Below the pieces are notes generated by a model. That model ran no database searches. It saw only the letters and a program-made list of their open reading frames with translations, and was not told the DNA's origin. This document shows, in pieces, positions 12,458-13,272 of a stretch of 13,272 nt of DNA; position 1 is the first letter of the stretch; each line of letters begins with the position of its first letter. The translations under genes and the position numbers were made by a program. This DNA comes from CAZEPT01 sp964514225 (lineage in GTDB: Bacteria > Patescibacteriota > Minisyncoccia > Phycocordibacterales > UBA9973): contig CAZEPT010000018.1 in NCBI GenBank assembly GCA_964514225.1, forward strand, positions 1 through 13,272. The letters run 5' to 3'.

Positions 12458-13246
12458 ATGAAACAGATTATTTTCTCCTTAATGACTCTTTTTATGCTTT
12501 TTACACTAAAAAGCAACGCACAATCTTGCGGATTCAGAACATCCAACTTCCCTACCGAAGAAATTTTTTCTTCTAAGAAAACTCGAAGTTGCTCAATGAC
12601 CATTACGGAATACCCTACCAATAATCTCCTTCCTCGCGGTACACAGGTATCATTAGGCGCAGTCGTTATGTCAGCCTCAAATTGCTGGCATAAGATCACC
12701 TCAACTCAATTTGAAGTTGAAGGGACAGCATCATGCGCTTACATGACCAACGTCAAAGAGATGAAGAATAACCTCACGCAAGTTGGTTCTACTATTCCTG
12801 TCATGTCCTATATACACACATTTGGAAATTTGAATGAACAGATTTTAGCAAATACCAGTGATACCTTTTATGTCGTGGGTGACCTCAGTGCTTTGGCTCT
12901 CTTGGATACTATTCGAACATATAAGTTGAGATTTATTATGACAGCAACAGATAGTTTGGGTAATGTAACAAAAGACACTCTGTGGACATCTGAAAAGATT
13001 ATTATCGACGGACCAACTGGTTTGGCTATAGTTGATAAAAAAAATATCTCGCTCTATCCAAATCCGGCAAATGATTTTATTATCGTTGAAGGATTCAGTG
13101 GTGAAATTGAAATTACGGATATAGCAGGTCGTCCCTTCATCAGAAAAATTGTTTCAGACAAAGAAAAAATTGACGTCAGTAATTTTGCCAAAGGCATTTA
13201 CTTTTTAAGGTCAAACAACCAGGTGGTTAAATTCACCAAACAGTAA
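12458..13246 (+). CDS. Secreted protein with type IX-like C-terminal sorting domain, 262 aa
   Basis: Signal peptide about 1-21 (LKSNA-Q). The middle region has four cysteines in SCGFR, RSCSM, NCWHK and SCAYM, is otherwise rich in Ser, Thr and Asn, and is not recognised. The last 70 residues match the type A T9SS sorting domain (TIGR04183-like): ISLYPNPANDFIIVEG, then IEITDIAGRPF, then IDVSNFAKGIYFLRS and a final VVKFTKQ. In Bacteroidetes this domain sends proteins through the outer membrane, where it is removed or linked to lipopolysaccharide. The start is the only sensible ATG, after an A-rich leader without Shine-Dalgarno. The promoter resembles that of the 2281 unit, which suggests the gene is at home in this genome, yet the domain belongs to another phylum. 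Lateral transfer or a different anchoring use is possible. Confidence 0.82.
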   Translation: MKQIIFSLMTLFMLFTLKSNAQSCGFRTSNFPTEEIFSSKKTRSCSMTITEYPTNNLLPRGTQVSLGAVVMSASNCWHKITSTQFEVEGTASCAYMTNVKEMKNNLTQVGSTIPVMSYIHTFGNLNEQILANTSDTFYVVGDLSALALLDTIRTYKLRFIMTATDSLGNVTKDTLWTSEKIIIDGPTGLAIVDKKNISLYPNPANDFIIVEGFSGEIEITDIAGRPFIRKIVSDKEKIDVSNFAKGIYFLRSNNQVVKFTKQ

Positions 13247-13272
13247 CTAATTTCAACCCTAACTCAACCTAG

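Overview
This window looks like a piece of a Candidate Phyla Radiation genome (Patescibacteria, most likely Parcubacteria-like). The evidence is AT-rich, tightly packed genes, almost no Shine-Dalgarno sequences, a run of small signal-peptide proteins with two membrane helices of the type IV secretion pilin type common in that group, a solute-binding protein with no visible ABC transporter, and a degenerate metallo-beta-lactamase-fold protein upstream of gyrA. The lineage is inferred from gene content, not from a tree.

Layout. (1) 1-1390 is a tRNA region: the 3' end of a class II (probably Leu) tRNA on the + strand, an orphan hypothetical gene on the - strand, then tRNA-Leu(UAG) and tRNA-Lys(CUU) on the - strand. 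The partial tRNA and tRNA-Lys are each followed, in their own direction of transcription, by a related structured element of about 150 nt. It contains an inverted copy of that tRNA's own acceptor and T-arm, a small hairpin with a compensatory base change, and a conserved 34-nt block. This is the most unusual signal in the window. (2) 1391-2131 is a SpoU-family rRNA 2'-O-methyltransferase (RlmB-like) on the - strand. (3) 2191-3905 is a + strand transcription unit with a near-consensus sigma-70-type promoter, a small membrane protein and an SPFH/band-7-like membrane protein, closed by terminators. (4) 3943-12296 is a long - strand array of ten genes. In order of transcription it encodes a degenerate MBL-fold protein, a one-helix protein, GyrA, a membrane-anchored solute-binding protein, and six small exported or membrane proteins that share a two-helix pilin-like module. 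A 100-N assembly gap lies in one of them. (5) 12384-13246 is a divergent + strand gene for a secreted protein with a Bacteroidetes-style type IX C-terminal sorting domain.

How it may fit together. The six pilin-like proteins and the solute-binding protein probably act at the cell surface. They would be the small-subunit end of a type IV secretion or pilus-like machine whose ATPases are not in this window. The GyrA cluster is housekeeping, driven by a promoter that predicts a leaderless mRNA. The T9SS-like tail on the last gene is unexpected in a lineage thought to lack an outer membrane. The tRNA-mirroring elements and this gene are the best candidates for undescribed biology.
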